Part shown: positions 7,496 through 14,945 of the stretch, in pieces | Layout of the letters: every line of letters starts with the position of its first letter | Numbering within the stretch: the stretch's first letter is position 1 | Program-made: the position numbers and the translations under genes | The notes under the pieces: generated by a model | The model's input: only the letters and a program-made list of their open reading frames with translations | Databases searched by the model: none | What the model was told of the DNA's origin: nothing | Origin: Candidatus Bathyarchaeota archaeon | GTDB taxonomy: Archaea > Thermoproteota > Bathyarchaeia > TCS64 > PIYN01 | Length of the DNA: 54,330 bases | Assembly: GCA_003601775.1 (NCBI GenBank) | Contig: PIYN01000007.1 | Span: forward strand, 1 to 54,330 | Direction: 5' to 3'

Positions 7496-7512
7496 CCTGG
7501 CTCCCCCTCATC

Positions 7513-7920
7513 TTAGACTCTTCTCCAGCCTCTTCCCCTCCCCCTTCCACCCACCCCTCCTCCGAAGTGGCTTCCAACCGTCGGTCCTCTCACTCCTCCT
7601 CTGAGCTCGCCCCTCTTATACCTCTCCACGGCCTCCTGCACCGACCCGGAGACGCCGGTCACGACCTCTATCCCCGCTGAGGATAGGGCGCCGAAGGCGT
7701 TGGGTCCGACGTTCCCAGTGAGCACTACTCTCACACCCCTCCCCGCGACGAGTCTCGCCGCCTGAATCCCGGCTCCATGGGCCGCTGAGGGCCCGGAGTT
7801 CGGTATGGCCTCGTAGTCCATCGTCTCCGTCTCCACGATGATGAAGTAGGGACACCTGCCAAATCTCGGGTCCACCGGGGCGTTGAGGTCCGTCCCGGCG
7901 GCCGATACCGCGATCCTCAT
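7513..7920 (-). CDS. NifX/NafY-like cofactor-binding family protein with Gly/Arg-rich tail
   Basis: The 135-residue protein is closely related to the first domain of the 3329-3925 product. It starts [20 protein letters not shown] and contains [20 protein letters not shown] and [16 protein letters not shown]. It ends in a Gly/Arg-rich tail ([15 protein letters not shown]) instead of a coiled coil. Its ATG overlaps the stop of the Mrp gene (ATGA), so the two are translated together. The family acts as a carrier of metalloclusters. The single conserved Cys after FGR is shared with the plus-strand paralogue and could be a ligand. Confidence 0.88.
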   Translation of the reverse strand: MRIAVSAAGTDLNAPVDPRFGRCPYFIIVETETMDYEAIPNSGPSAAHGAGIQAARLVAGRGVRVVLTGNVGPNAFGALSSAGIEVVTGVSGSVQEAVERYKRGELRGGVRGPTVGSHFGGGVGGRGRGRGWRRV

Positions 7921-8780
7921 CTCTCCTCCCTCTCCTTCTTCAACTCTTCCTTGAGCCTCTCCACGATGGCCTTGAAGGCCTTCGTAGAGGGTGATTCGGG
8001 GTGGCTGATGATGAAGGGTATGCCCCTATCGGAGTCCTCGCAGATGGCTGGGTCTATGGGGACCTTGCCGAGGAAGGGGACCCCCATCTCCTCCGCCATC
8101 CTCTCCCCTCCCCCTGACCTGAAGATGTCGATGTGGGCGCCACAATTGGGGCAGACGAAGCCGCTCATGTTCTCGATGATGCCGAGGACCGGCGTCTTCA
8201 GAAGCCTGGAGAAGTTGACGGCCTTCCTGACGACATGCTGTGAGACCTCTGAGGGGATCGTGACGATGACGACGCCGTCCATATCCGGGAGGAGCTGGAG
8301 GATGCTCAGGGGCTCATCCCCCGTCCCCGGAGGGAGGTCTATGAAGAGGTAGTCGAGCTCCCCCCAGGCGACATCGGAGAGGAACTGGCTGATCGCCCTC
8401 ATCTTCAAGGGGCCCCTCCAGACGACGGGGGACTCCTCGTCCGGGAGGAGGAAGTCCATGGAGACGACCCTGATGCCGAGGGGTCCGATGGCGGGGAAGA
8501 TCCCCGCTGGGACGACCCCGAGCCTCCTCCCCTTCAGGCCCAGCATCGTCGGGACCGAGGGTCCATGGATATCCGCGTCGAGGATCCCTACCCTATCGAC
8601 ATGGCCGTGGACGGCGAAGGCCATCGCGAGGTTGACGGTCACCGTCGTCTTCCCCACACCGCCCTTCCCGCTGATCACCGCGATCTTGTGGGCGATCCTA
8701 CTCATCCGCTCCTCCAAGGCCTCCCTATCTATCGGGCCCTTCCTCCCTTCCTGTCCCTTCTCCTCAGCCAAATCCCTCAC
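7917..8780 (-). CDS. Mrp/NBP35-type Fe-S cluster carrier ATPase
   Basis: The 287-residue protein has the Mrp/NBP35 signature: deviant Walker A ([18 protein letters not shown]), [31 protein letters not shown] and, near the C-terminus, [11 protein letters not shown]. In the last motif the CxxC binds a bridging [4Fe-4S] cluster at the dimer interface. These proteins assemble and hand over Fe-S clusters in the cytosol. It is the first gene of a five-gene minus-strand operon (8780 to 5421). An AT-rich promoter and a TGTGCATATT element lie directly upstream. The divergent neighbour is the iron-dependent regulator gene. Confidence 0.92.
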   Translation of the reverse strand: MRDLAEEKGQEGRKGPIDREALEERMSRIAHKIAVISGKGGVGKTTVTVNLAMAFAVHGHVDRVGILDADIHGPSVPTMLGLKGRRLGVVPAGIFPAIGPLGIRVVSMDFLLPDEESPVVWRGPLKMRAISQFLSDVAWGELDYLFIDLPPGTGDEPLSILQLLPDMDGVVIVTIPSEVSQHVVRKAVNFSRLLKTPVLGIIENMSGFVCPNCGAHIDIFRSGGGERMAEEMGVPFLGKVPIDPAICEDSDRGIPFIISHPESPSTKAFKAIVERLKEELKKEREER

Positions 8781-8785
8781 ACTCT

Positions 8786-8820
8786 TACGTGAATATGCAC
8801 AGAATAATATATGTCTATCC
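8786..8820 (-). promoter_or_regulatory. Promoter of the Mrp/NifX/MinD operon with TGTGCATATT element
   Basis: On the minus strand, reading towards the GTG at 8780, a TATA-like stretch ATATATTATT (8803-8812) is followed by CTGTGCATATT (8792-8802). The element matches the two TGTGCATAAT copies at 2662-2671 and 2686-2695 at nine of ten positions. It sits between TATA box and start codon, where a bound protein would block transcription. Confidence 0.55.
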
Positions 8821-8947
8821 TCTCCATAAACGACTTCAACACATACTACATCCTGTTCTGGGGGCCACCTCAGAGAGGTTGAAGAATTTGATACGTGTTA
8901 TGACGTGGAGATTAGCTTATATATTAGGGATTTCTACTTATTTTTGA

Positions 8948-9424
8948 ATGCCTGAAAATAAGTTGAACTCCCTATCAGAGCGAGAGGAGGACTATCTGAG
9001 GGCCATCTATGAGATCATATGTAGAAAGGGATATGCAAGGATAAAGGACATAGCTAAGGAAGTCGAAGTCCGCCCACCCACGGCCGTTGAGATGATGAAG
9101 AAATTAGCCCGGAAGGGTCTTGTAAAGTATGAAAAGTATGGGGGTGTCTCCCTCACCTCTCAGGGGCGCGAGATTGCGATGGTCATTAGTAAGAGGCATG
9201 AGACCTTTACGAAGTTCCTTGAAATTATACTCGTGCCCAGGGAGATTGCTCTAAAGGATGCCCACATACTTGAGCATCAACTGAATCCAAAGACAATACT
9301 CCAATTCACTCGATTCGTTGAGTTCATAACGGGTGCTTCAGACCGCCCCCGGATCGTCGGTAGATGGATGGAGATGTTCAAGAATTACTGTGAAGCCTTA
9401 GACCGCCAAGAGGCCAGACATTAG
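8948..9424 (+). CDS. DtxR/MntR-family metal-dependent regulator
   Basis: The 158-residue protein has the DtxR layout. An N-terminal winged helix-turn-helix (SEREEDYLRAIYEI, then ARIKDIAKEVEVRPPTAVEM) is followed by a dimerisation and metal-binding helix (KRHETFTKFLEI, AHILEHQLNP). Family metal ligands are expected in HILEH. It lacks the C-terminal SH3-like domain, as many archaeal members do. It likely senses Fe(II) or Mn(II) and controls the feo genes directly downstream, and perhaps the divergent Mrp operon. A TATA-like CTTATATATTA at about 8915-8925 lies 22 or more bases before the ATG, consistent with a nearly leaderless transcript. Confidence 0.9.
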   Translation: MPENKLNSLSEREEDYLRAIYEIICRKGYARIKDIAKEVEVRPPTAVEMMKKLARKGLVKYEKYGGVSLTSQGREIAMVISKRHETFTKFLEIILVPREIALKDAHILEHQLNPKTILQFTRFVEFITGASDRPRIVGRWMEMFKNYCEALDRQEARH

Positions 9425-9539
9425 ATTTGCCCCAATTCTTCCTTAAATTATTCGATTTTTATATTTAATTTCTAATTTTTTTAGGATATTCTATATCTAC
9501 TTCTAATAAAATAAGATCCTGAACTGGAAGGGGTCCTCG
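9425..9539 (+). promoter_or_regulatory. AT-rich gap: terminator-like T run and feo promoter region
   Basis: This AT-rich gap holds a T run (near 9474-9481) that could end the DtxR transcript. Further on are TATA-like stretches (TTCTATATCT near 9489-9498 and AATAAAATAAG near 9505-9515) that fit a promoter for feoA. GGAAGGGG precedes the feoA ATG. I see no perfect DtxR-type palindrome. Confidence 0.45.
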
Positions 9540-9779
9540 ATGAAGAAGAAATTAAGTGAACTCGAGCCTGGGGAGAAGGGTGTGGTGATATGGATCAGTG
9601 GAAACAGCACGATAAGGCGTAGGATAATGGATATGGGAATAACCCGAGGTGTGAAGATCCACGTCATTCGCCGGGCCCCTCTCGGGGACCCTGTGGAGTT
9701 TGAGATCAGGGATTACAACCTCAGCCTAAGAAAGCGGGACGCTGAGAACGTTTACGTGGAGGTTGAGGGAGCGCTTTGA
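9540..9779 (+). CDS. feoA: FeoA family protein (first copy)
   Basis: The 79-residue protein matches FeoA, a small SH3-like protein that supports the ferrous iron transporter FeoB. It has MKKKLSELEPGEKGVVIWIS, then RRRIMDMGITRGVKIHVIRR and APLGDPVEFEIRDYNLSLRK. These are the usual features: the L-G-G-V start, the MDMG turn and the APLGDP loop. It starts at ATG 9540 and its TGA overlaps the TTG start of the second FeoA gene, so the genes are co-translated. It probably acts in the cytosol on the G domain of FeoB. Confidence 0.93.
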   Translation: MKKKLSELEPGEKGVVIWISGNSTIRRRIMDMGITRGVKIHVIRRAPLGDPVEFEIRDYNLSLRKRDAENVYVEVEGAL

Positions 9780-10063
9780 AGCGAATATCAGGAGGAGGAC
9801 AAGGGAGCCTTTTCTATACGGAGGTTGAGAGGATGGGGCTATACCTTGGCATGTTGCCTGAGGGAACACGGGCTCGGGTCGTTAAAGTTTACGGGGGTAG
9901 AGGCTTAACGAGGAGGCTGGCGGAACTGGGTTTCAATATAGGTGAATTAGTGAAAGTAGTCCGCAATCATCACTCCGGGCCCGTGCTGATCGAGGTTAAG
10001 GATTCGAGGATAGCCTTGGGGAGGGGTGTTGCACTGAAGATTATAGTTGAGGAGGTTAAATGA
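9776..10063 (+). CDS. feoA: FeoA family protein (second copy)
   Basis: The 95-residue protein begins at TTG 9776, which overlaps the stop codon of the first FeoA gene (TTGA). An ATG at 9833 is a possible alternative, since the FeoA-like part begins near there. It has LGMLPEGTRARVVKVYGGRG, LTRRLAELGFNIGELVKVVR and a final RIALGRGVALKIIVEE strand, which is the FeoA SH3-like fold. It is quite different from the first copy, so the pair is not a recent duplication. Two FeoA proteins next to one FeoB occur in several anaerobes and may form a mixed regulatory complex. It ends one base before the FeoB ATG. Confidence 0.9.
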   Translation: MKRISGGGQGSLFYTEVERMGLYLGMLPEGTRARVVKVYGGRGLTRRLAELGFNIGELVKVVRNHHSGPVLIEVKDSRIALGRGVALKIIVEEVK

Positions 10064-10064
10064 A

Positions 10065-12053
10065 ATGGTCTATACAGTAGCGTTGATAGGGAACCCGAAC
10101 GTCGGTAAGAGTGTTATCTTCAATAACCTTGTCCCGGGAGCCAGGCAGCATGTAGGTAACTGGCCGGGGAAGACCGTGGAGAAGAAGGAGGGGCGGTTCC
10201 ACCATAAGGGAGTTGAGTTTAATCTTGTTGACCTACCAGGTTGCTATAGTCTCACAGCCAGGGCCGTAGACGAGTTGATAGCCCGAGACTTCATAGTGGA
10301 AGAGAAACCAGATGTCGTCGTCGATATCGTTGATGCATCGAACATTGAGAGGAACCTCTATCTTACCCTTCTATTACTTGAACTCGAGGCGAATGTAGTC
10401 ATCGCCTTAAACATGTATGATATCGCGGAGGAGAAGGGCTATAGGATTGATGTAGAGAAGCTCTCTGAACAACTTGGCGTTCCCATAGTGCCTACGGTGG
10501 CGATCCGTAAACAGGGAATGGAAGAACTCAAAGACGTGATCCTTCAAACGGCTGAAAGGAAGGTTGTGAGGAAGACGAAGATAACTTACTCAAAGGAGAT
10601 CGAGGCTGCGATAAACTCGATAACACAGATCATCCAGAAGGACGAGAGATTAACCCGCAAGTATCCCGTACGATGGTTAGCTATCCGCCTGTTAGAAGGC
10701 GACGAGGAGGTCTTGGAGAAGATTAAGGGAAGCAAGTGCGAGGGCGAGTTGACTAAGGCTATATCAACAGATCTTAGGGAAAGACTTGGAGAGGACCCCG
10801 AGATCGTCTTGGCTGAGGCGAGATATAGCATTATCAGTAATCTTTTACGGACGACACTGGTGAAGGGGGCGAAGAAGTGGACCATGACAGACATGTTAGA
10901 CAAAGTCTTTCTCCACAAAGCACTCGGCATCCCCGTCTTCCTAGTCCTAATGTGGGCTACCTTCCAGTTCACCTTTATTGTATCCGCCCCCTTCATGAGC
11001 ATAATCGAGGCAATTATAGCATGGGTCGGCAGCCTATTCGAGGCCATCCCCAATGAGATCCTCAGGTCATTTTTCGTGGATGGTATATTCGGCGGCCTTG
11101 GATTTGTGATGACCTTCATTGCGCCTATCTTCTTCCTGTTCTTCGCCTTATCCATACTGGAGGATAGTGGCTACCTAGCCAGGGCGGCCTTCGTCATGGA
11201 TAGACTTATGTTCAAATTGGGGTTGCATGGCAAGTCCTTTATACCCATGCTCCTGGGATTTGGGTGCAATCTCCCCGCGATCATGGCGACAAGGACGATC
11301 GAGGATGAGAAGGACAGGCTCTTGACTATACTCATCAACCCCCTCATGTCCTGTAGCGCTCGGTTACCGGTTTACGTGCTGGTGGCAGGGGCCTTCTGGG
11401 GGACAACGATGTATGCAGGTACAGCGGTATGGGGGATGTACATCCTTGGGATTGTCCTGGCGATCCTCATGGCACTCTTCTTCAGGAGGACCCTTCTCAA
11501 AGGAAAACCCGCACCCTTTATCATGGAGTTACCCCTCTACAGAGTACCTACCTTCCATGGCACAGTGATTCACATGTGGGAGAGAGGGGTTGTCTTCCTA
11601 AAAAAGGCGGGCACTTACCTATTAGGCGGCGCGATCATACTCTGGTTCTTATCGTCATTTCCTTGGGGTTCTGAGCAGTCCTATGTCTACCTGTTGGGGA
11701 ATCTACTCTCGCCAATATTCAAACCCTTAGGGTTCGGATGGGAACTCTCGGCTTCCCTGATCTTCGCCTTCATGGCGAAGGAGATCGTCGTTGAGGCCCT
11801 TGGTCTAATCTATGCCGTAGAGGGGGAGACGGCGATCAAGGCAGCGCTAGCCTCCTCCATAACACCGCTTAGTGGGCTGGCCTTCATGTCCTTCGTCCTC
11901 ATCTATATCCCATGCCTCGCGACTATCGGCGTGATCAAGCAGGAAACAGGCTCATGGAAATGGGTCTTCCTCACAGTGCTATACGAGTTGATATTGGCAT
12001 ATGTCGTGGCGCTGATGATAGTGGTCGTTGGAAGGATGCTTGGATTTAGTTGA
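10065..12053 (+). CDS. feoB: Ferrous iron transporter FeoB
   Basis: FeoB of about 662 residues, started at ATG 10065 with GAGGAGGT ten bases upstream. The N-terminal GTPase domain has G1 GNPNVGKS, G3 DLPGCYSL and G4 NMYD. A helical spacer domain follows. The membrane part has about eight to ten hydrophobic segments, including the two conserved gate regions (EDSGYLARAAFVMDRLM and a later EIVVEALG) and the GFGCNLPA motif with the conserved cysteine. It imports Fe(II) across the cytoplasmic membrane. The upstream FeoA copies and the DtxR regulator give a complete feo operon, presumably expressed under iron limitation. Confidence 0.97.
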   Translation: MVYTVALIGNPNVGKSVIFNNLVPGARQHVGNWPGKTVEKKEGRFHHKGVEFNLVDLPGCYSLTARAVDELIARDFIVEEKPDVVVDIVDASNIERNLYLTLLLLELEANVVIALNMYDIAEEKGYRIDVEKLSEQLGVPIVPTVAIRKQGMEELKDVILQTAERKVVRKTKITYSKEIEAAINSITQIIQKDERLTRKYPVRWLAIRLLEGDEEVLEKIKGSKCEGELTKAISTDLRERLGEDPEIVLAEARYSIISNLLRTTLVKGAKKWTMTDMLDKVFLHKALGIPVFLVLMWATFQFTFIVSAPFMSIIEAIIAWVGSLFEAIPNEILRSFFVDGIFGGLGFVMTFIAPIFFLFFALSILEDSGYLARAAFVMDRLMFKLGLHGKSFIPMLLGFGCNLPAIMATRTIEDEKDRLLTILINPLMSCSARLPVYVLVAGAFWGTTMYAGTAVWGMYILGIVLAILMALFFRRTLLKGKPAPFIMELPLYRVPTFHGTVIHMWERGVVFLKKAGTYLLGGAIILWFLSSFPWGSEQSYVYLLGNLLSPIFKPLGFGWELSASLIFAFMAKEIVVEALGLIYAVEGETAIKAALASSITPLSGLAFMSFVLIYIPCLATIGVIKQETGSWKWVFLTVLYELILAYVVALMIVVVGRMLGFS

Positions 12054-12069
12054 GAGGTGATTAGGAGAG

Positions 12070-12513
12070 ATGGGTCTAAATAAAAGTTTAGGACAGGTGG
12101 TTGCCACCTATTCCACTCTGATCGGGCTGCTCTACGCCTTCCTTGGCTTCATGGAAATCCTCACCGGCCTTGGACTTTCCGGGGGCATCCTCTCAAAGAT
12201 CCTTTTCATGAAGGGAGACATGATCGCAGGAGCTGTGTTGATAACTACGGGAGTCGTGTATCTTGCTGGCGTAGGCTCTCTAAGTAGAGGCGAGAGGGAG
12301 GGCCTCTCCTTTGTTGTGGTTGGAGTCCTCCTCTCCACCGTCATCTTCGCCCTATACCTATCTATCATGGGGGCAAACGCTCTCGGGTATATCCTCGGCT
12401 TCGAAGATTGGGTGGATTGGACATGGATAGACGATGTAAATCCGGGGCTATGGCTATGGTTCTTAACAATCCCTGGGATATATATCTCCCTTAAACGAGA
12501 ATGGAGAGAATGA
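12070..12513 (+). CDS. Small membrane protein in the feo operon, unknown function
   Basis: The 147-residue protein has four hydrophobic segments, at roughly residues 10-33, 51-68, 80-101 and 128-141, with an acidic, tryptophan-rich loop before the last (EDWVDWTWIDDVNPGLW). It starts 17 bases after the FeoB stop, with AGGAGA before the ATG, so it is very likely part of the feo operon. No family is recognised. By position it could be an accessory subunit for FeoB or a redox partner, but no metal-binding motif is seen. The acidic loop could face outside and bind cations. Confidence 0.75.
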   Translation: MGLNKSLGQVVATYSTLIGLLYAFLGFMEILTGLGLSGGILSKILFMKGDMIAGAVLITTGVVYLAGVGSLSRGEREGLSFVVVGVLLSTVIFALYLSIMGANALGYILGFEDWVDWTWIDDVNPGLWLWFLTIPGIYISLKREWRE

Positions 12514-12577
12514 AAAGAGTCTTCATGAGACCTATCCTTAATTAGGAGGACTCCCCCTGAAAATCTAAGGTGACCGA

Positions 12578-13411
12578 TTGATCCGGCTTCTGACGCCTTG
12601 GCCCGCCTTGCTCTTGGAGGGGGATGAGCGGGTCCTCCTCGTCGCAGACCTCCACATAGGCTTCGAGTACGAGCTCGCGAAGATGGGGATTAGCATCCCA
12701 TATCAGAGTGACAGGCTCTTGGAGGAGCTTCTCACTATCGTCCGTGAGTGTAGGCCCCAGAGGCTCGTCATCCTTGGTGACCTTAAACACGGCATCTCCA
12801 TAACCTCCTTCCAGGAGAGGAGGGAGATCCCCCGCCTCTTCGAGGCCCTGAGGGGGGAGGTGGAGAGGGTGGAGGTGGTCAGGGGGAACCATGATGGAGG
12901 CCTTCAACACCTCGTGCCCCCGGACGTGAAGGTCCACCCTTCGAAGGGCATCCTCCTCGGGAAGCGGTTCAAGGTCGGCGCCTTTCATGGGCACGCCTGG
13001 CCCAGCCCCAAGTTGATGGGGGCCGACCTCCTCGTGATGGGGCACAACCACCCCATCGTCCTCCTCCGGACCCCTCTCGGCATCAGGCTCTCCAGGAGGG
13101 TCTGGGTGAAGGGGACCTGCGATGGCGTCCGCCTTGCCTCGGCCTACCTCGAGAGGGAGGGAGTGGAGGTGGGGGAGGACGCCGTGGGGAGGTTCGAGGA
13201 GATCCACGGGGTGAGGATCAGGGACCCACAGATGATCCTCATGCCTTCCTTCAACGACCTCCTCGGGGGGCTGCCCATCAACTCAGAGGCCCCCAGGAGC
13301 CTCCTGGGACCTCTCCTCCGAACGGGCGCCGTCGATACCTCCCACTTCGACGTCTACCTCCTCGACGGGACCTACCTCGGCGAAGTCGAGTTCCTCAGGA
13401 GCCTCAGTTAG
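12578..13411 (+). CDS. Metallophosphoesterase (COG1407-like)
   Basis: The 277-residue protein has the calcineurin-like phosphoesterase motifs: VADLHIGFE (D-x-H), LVILGDLKH (G-D), VRGNHDGG (G-N-H-D) and MGHNHPI (G-H-x-H). These bind two metal ions. COG1407 proteins are archaeal and bacterial phosphoesterases, often next to helicase genes, with an uncertain nucleic-acid-related role. The C-terminal 70 residues (MPSFNDLLGGLPIN) are typical of this group. The start is the TTG at 12578. It shows no clear link to the Feo operon before it. Confidence 0.88.
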   Translation: MIRLLTPWPALLLEGDERVLLVADLHIGFEYELAKMGISIPYQSDRLLEELLTIVRECRPQRLVILGDLKHGISITSFQERREIPRLFEALRGEVERVEVVRGNHDGGLQHLVPPDVKVHPSKGILLGKRFKVGAFHGHAWPSPKLMGADLLVMGHNHPIVLLRTPLGIRLSRRVWVKGTCDGVRLASAYLEREGVEVGEDAVGRFEEIHGVRIRDPQMILMPSFNDLLGGLPINSEAPRSLLGPLLRTGAVDTSHFDVYLLDGTYLGEVEFLRSLS

Positions 13412-13471
13412 TGCTTATCAAGAATAATTTCACAAATTTTTCCAACACATTACAGATGTTCTTCGATCCAA

Positions 13472-13864
13472 ATGACCGTGAGGATGACAAGACTTGAGGG
13501 CATGAAGTCCAAGGCCGAGTATGACGGCCTCGGGGTGATCTCTGGAAGGGTAGACAGGGAGTCTAAGCCGGAGGGGATGTCGCCCGGCAGGTTGATGACC
13601 GCAGCCTTAGGTCTCTGTGTAGCGATGCACATCGCCTCCTACCTCAAGAGACACGGCGTAGAGGCCGAGGACCTCTCCCTCACCGTGAAGACAAGATCGG
13701 AGAGGAACCCCAGTCGAGCCGTGGAGTTCAACATCGAGGTAAACCTGAAGGCAGATCTCGATGAGAAGCAGAGGGCGGCCCTCATCGCCAAGATGGGTCG
13801 CTGCTATGTGACCAACACGCTGAAGGCCGTTCCCAAAATAAACATCAGCCTAAAAACCCTCTAA
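13472..13864 (+). CDS. OsmC family protein
   Basis: The 130-residue protein has the OsmC layout. It has a basic N-terminal strand region, then GMSPGRLMTAALGLCVAMHI with a cysteine in the central helix. The C-terminal part contains ALIAKMGRCYVTNTLK, with a second cysteine. The two cysteines fit a thiol peroxidase or a sulfur-handling role. It is a different subgroup from the 212-664 protein, which has GGCLL at the first site. It starts at ATG 13472 and is a single gene in front of the YbjQ gene. A T-rich stretch lies just upstream. Confidence 0.85.
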   Translation: MTVRMTRLEGMKSKAEYDGLGVISGRVDRESKPEGMSPGRLMTAALGLCVAMHIASYLKRHGVEAEDLSLTVKTRSERNPSRAVEFNIEVNLKADLDEKQRAALIAKMGRCYVTNTLKAVPKINISLKTL

Positions 13865-13927
13865 ACGGCGATCTCACTACGCCCTGAGATCCAAACAACC
13901 TTTTATCTCGGCCTAACGTAGAGGATC

Positions 13928-14386
13928 TTGGTGAGGATATTGCCTTTCTGCAAGAACTGTGGAGCAGTCCTCCCGGAGAACGCAAAGTTCTGCCCCAACT
14001 GTGGCGCCTCGGTCCAAGAGACGATCAGTAGCGCTCATTTAGCAGCCTCAGAACTCATAGTCGTCACCACGCCGACCATCCCCGGCTACCGAATCGTGAA
14101 GGTCCTTGGCGTGGTCACAGGGCTCACACCGAGGACCCGAGGGATCCTGGGGTCCTTCGTAGGGGGCATCCAATCCATGTTTGGAGGGGAGGTCACGGCC
14201 TTCACGGTCGAGATAGAGAAGGCGAGGAGGGAGGCGGTGGAGCGCCTGAAGGAGCGGGCGAGGGCCCTCGGAGCCAATGCCGTCGTCGGCTTGGACATCG
14301 AGACCTCAGACCTACTGGGGAAACTCATCGTCATCTCCGCGACCGGGACCGCCGTTGTCGTGGAACGGGGGAGCCAATCCCCTTAG
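13928..14386 (+). CDS. Zinc ribbon plus YbjQ (UPF0145) domain protein
   Basis: The 152-residue protein starts (TTG 13928) with a double-CxxC zinc ribbon, CKNCGAVLPENAKFCPNCGA. A YbjQ/UPF0145 domain follows, with IPGYRIVKVLGVVTGLTPRT, REAVERLKERARALGANAVV and GLDIETSDLL. YbjQ proteins form pentameric rings and were predicted to bind heavy metals, but their role is unsettled. The fused zinc ribbon suggests attachment to a nucleic acid or protein partner. It is the last typical GC-rich gene before the tRNA-Arg and the AT-rich island. Confidence 0.88.
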   Translation: MVRILPFCKNCGAVLPENAKFCPNCGASVQETISSAHLAASELIVVTTPTIPGYRIVKVLGVVTGLTPRTRGILGSFVGGIQSMFGGEVTAFTVEIEKARREAVERLKERARALGANAVVGLDIETSDLLGKLIVISATGTAVVVERGSQSP

Positions 14387-14435
14387 GGAGGAACGCTGAA
14401 AACTTATTTAGAGGCTTGAGGCTCTATCCTCCTGA

Positions 14436-14540
14436 GGGCCCGTGGCCTAGCCAGGATAAGGCGTCGAGCGGCCTTCATGAGGGCTGCGCGTAGGCCTTCT
14501 AAGCCGGAGATCGAGGGTTCGAATCCCCCCGGGCCCGCCA
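14436..14540 (+). tRNA. tRNA-Arg (anticodon TCT) with a probable 27-base intron at a non-canonical site
   Basis: Acceptor arms are GGGCCCG (14436-14442) and CGGGCCC (14530-14536), followed by discriminator G and an encoded CCA. The D stem is GCCT/AGGC (14445-14448 and 14459-14462). The T loop TTCGAAT is at 14518-14524. A seven-base loop CTTCTAA (14496-14502) flanked by GGC and GCC gives anticodon TCT. The anticodon stem closes only if TC (14464-14465) pairs with GG (14506-14507). This needs removal of about 27 bases, 14466-14492, between positions 28 and 29. One A-C mismatch is left in the T stem. Introns at such sites are known in Thermoproteota. The exact splice ends are uncertain by a base or two. 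Confidence 0.75.
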
Positions 14541-14945
14541 CATTATATTGTCTAGACAACTGATCTTTTATCCATGATTCTTCATTTACTCTACAGGTAA
14601 TGAGTTAAAAGCATCAAGTTTTGGGCGATCAAAATATTGATATGATTTACTAGCCTTAGAAAATGAGTCAACTTCAATATTTTAAAGTCGAAGATATCTA
14701 CACAACTACTAAGAACATTCTTGCTAATTCAAAATCTTGTTATAAAAACAACAGACAACAACATTCACAATCCAAAAACAAGGAAAAGAATGTCAGAGAA
14801 ATCTTCAAGATGATATAAGTTTTGAAGTAGATACAAACCTATAAAACCTCTTCTAAAACTATAGTTTAAGAGTTTATATCAAGAGAAAATTTAGATAGAA
14901 AAATTCTTAAAAGACACTTGGCTTTTAATTTTTAATGATGGTGTT
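14541..14945. other. AT-rich non-coding stretch before the Argonaute operon
   Basis: About 400 bases, strongly AT-rich in contrast to the GC-rich genes to the left. I find no long reading frame, no tRNA and no clear repeat of the tRNA end. TTCTTAAAAG near 14904-14913 could be the TATA element for the operon starting at 14946. The change in base composition begins directly after the tRNA CCA. Confidence 0.5.

Noticed and set aside
2719-8780. A nitrogen-fixation operon
   Set aside because: NifX-like proteins are present but nifH, nifD, nifK, nifE and nifN are not in the window, and the two MinD proteins are not NifH.
14471-14488. Anticodon CAT (Met or Ile) for the tRNA at 14436-14540
   Set aside because: The stem around TTCATGA does not join properly to the D and T arms, while TCT with the 27-base intron gives a full cloverleaf apart from one T-stem mismatch.
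14935-14943. ATG codons just before the nuclease-APAZ gene as its start
   Set aside because: They are in another frame. The reading frame of the protein begins at the TTG at 14946.
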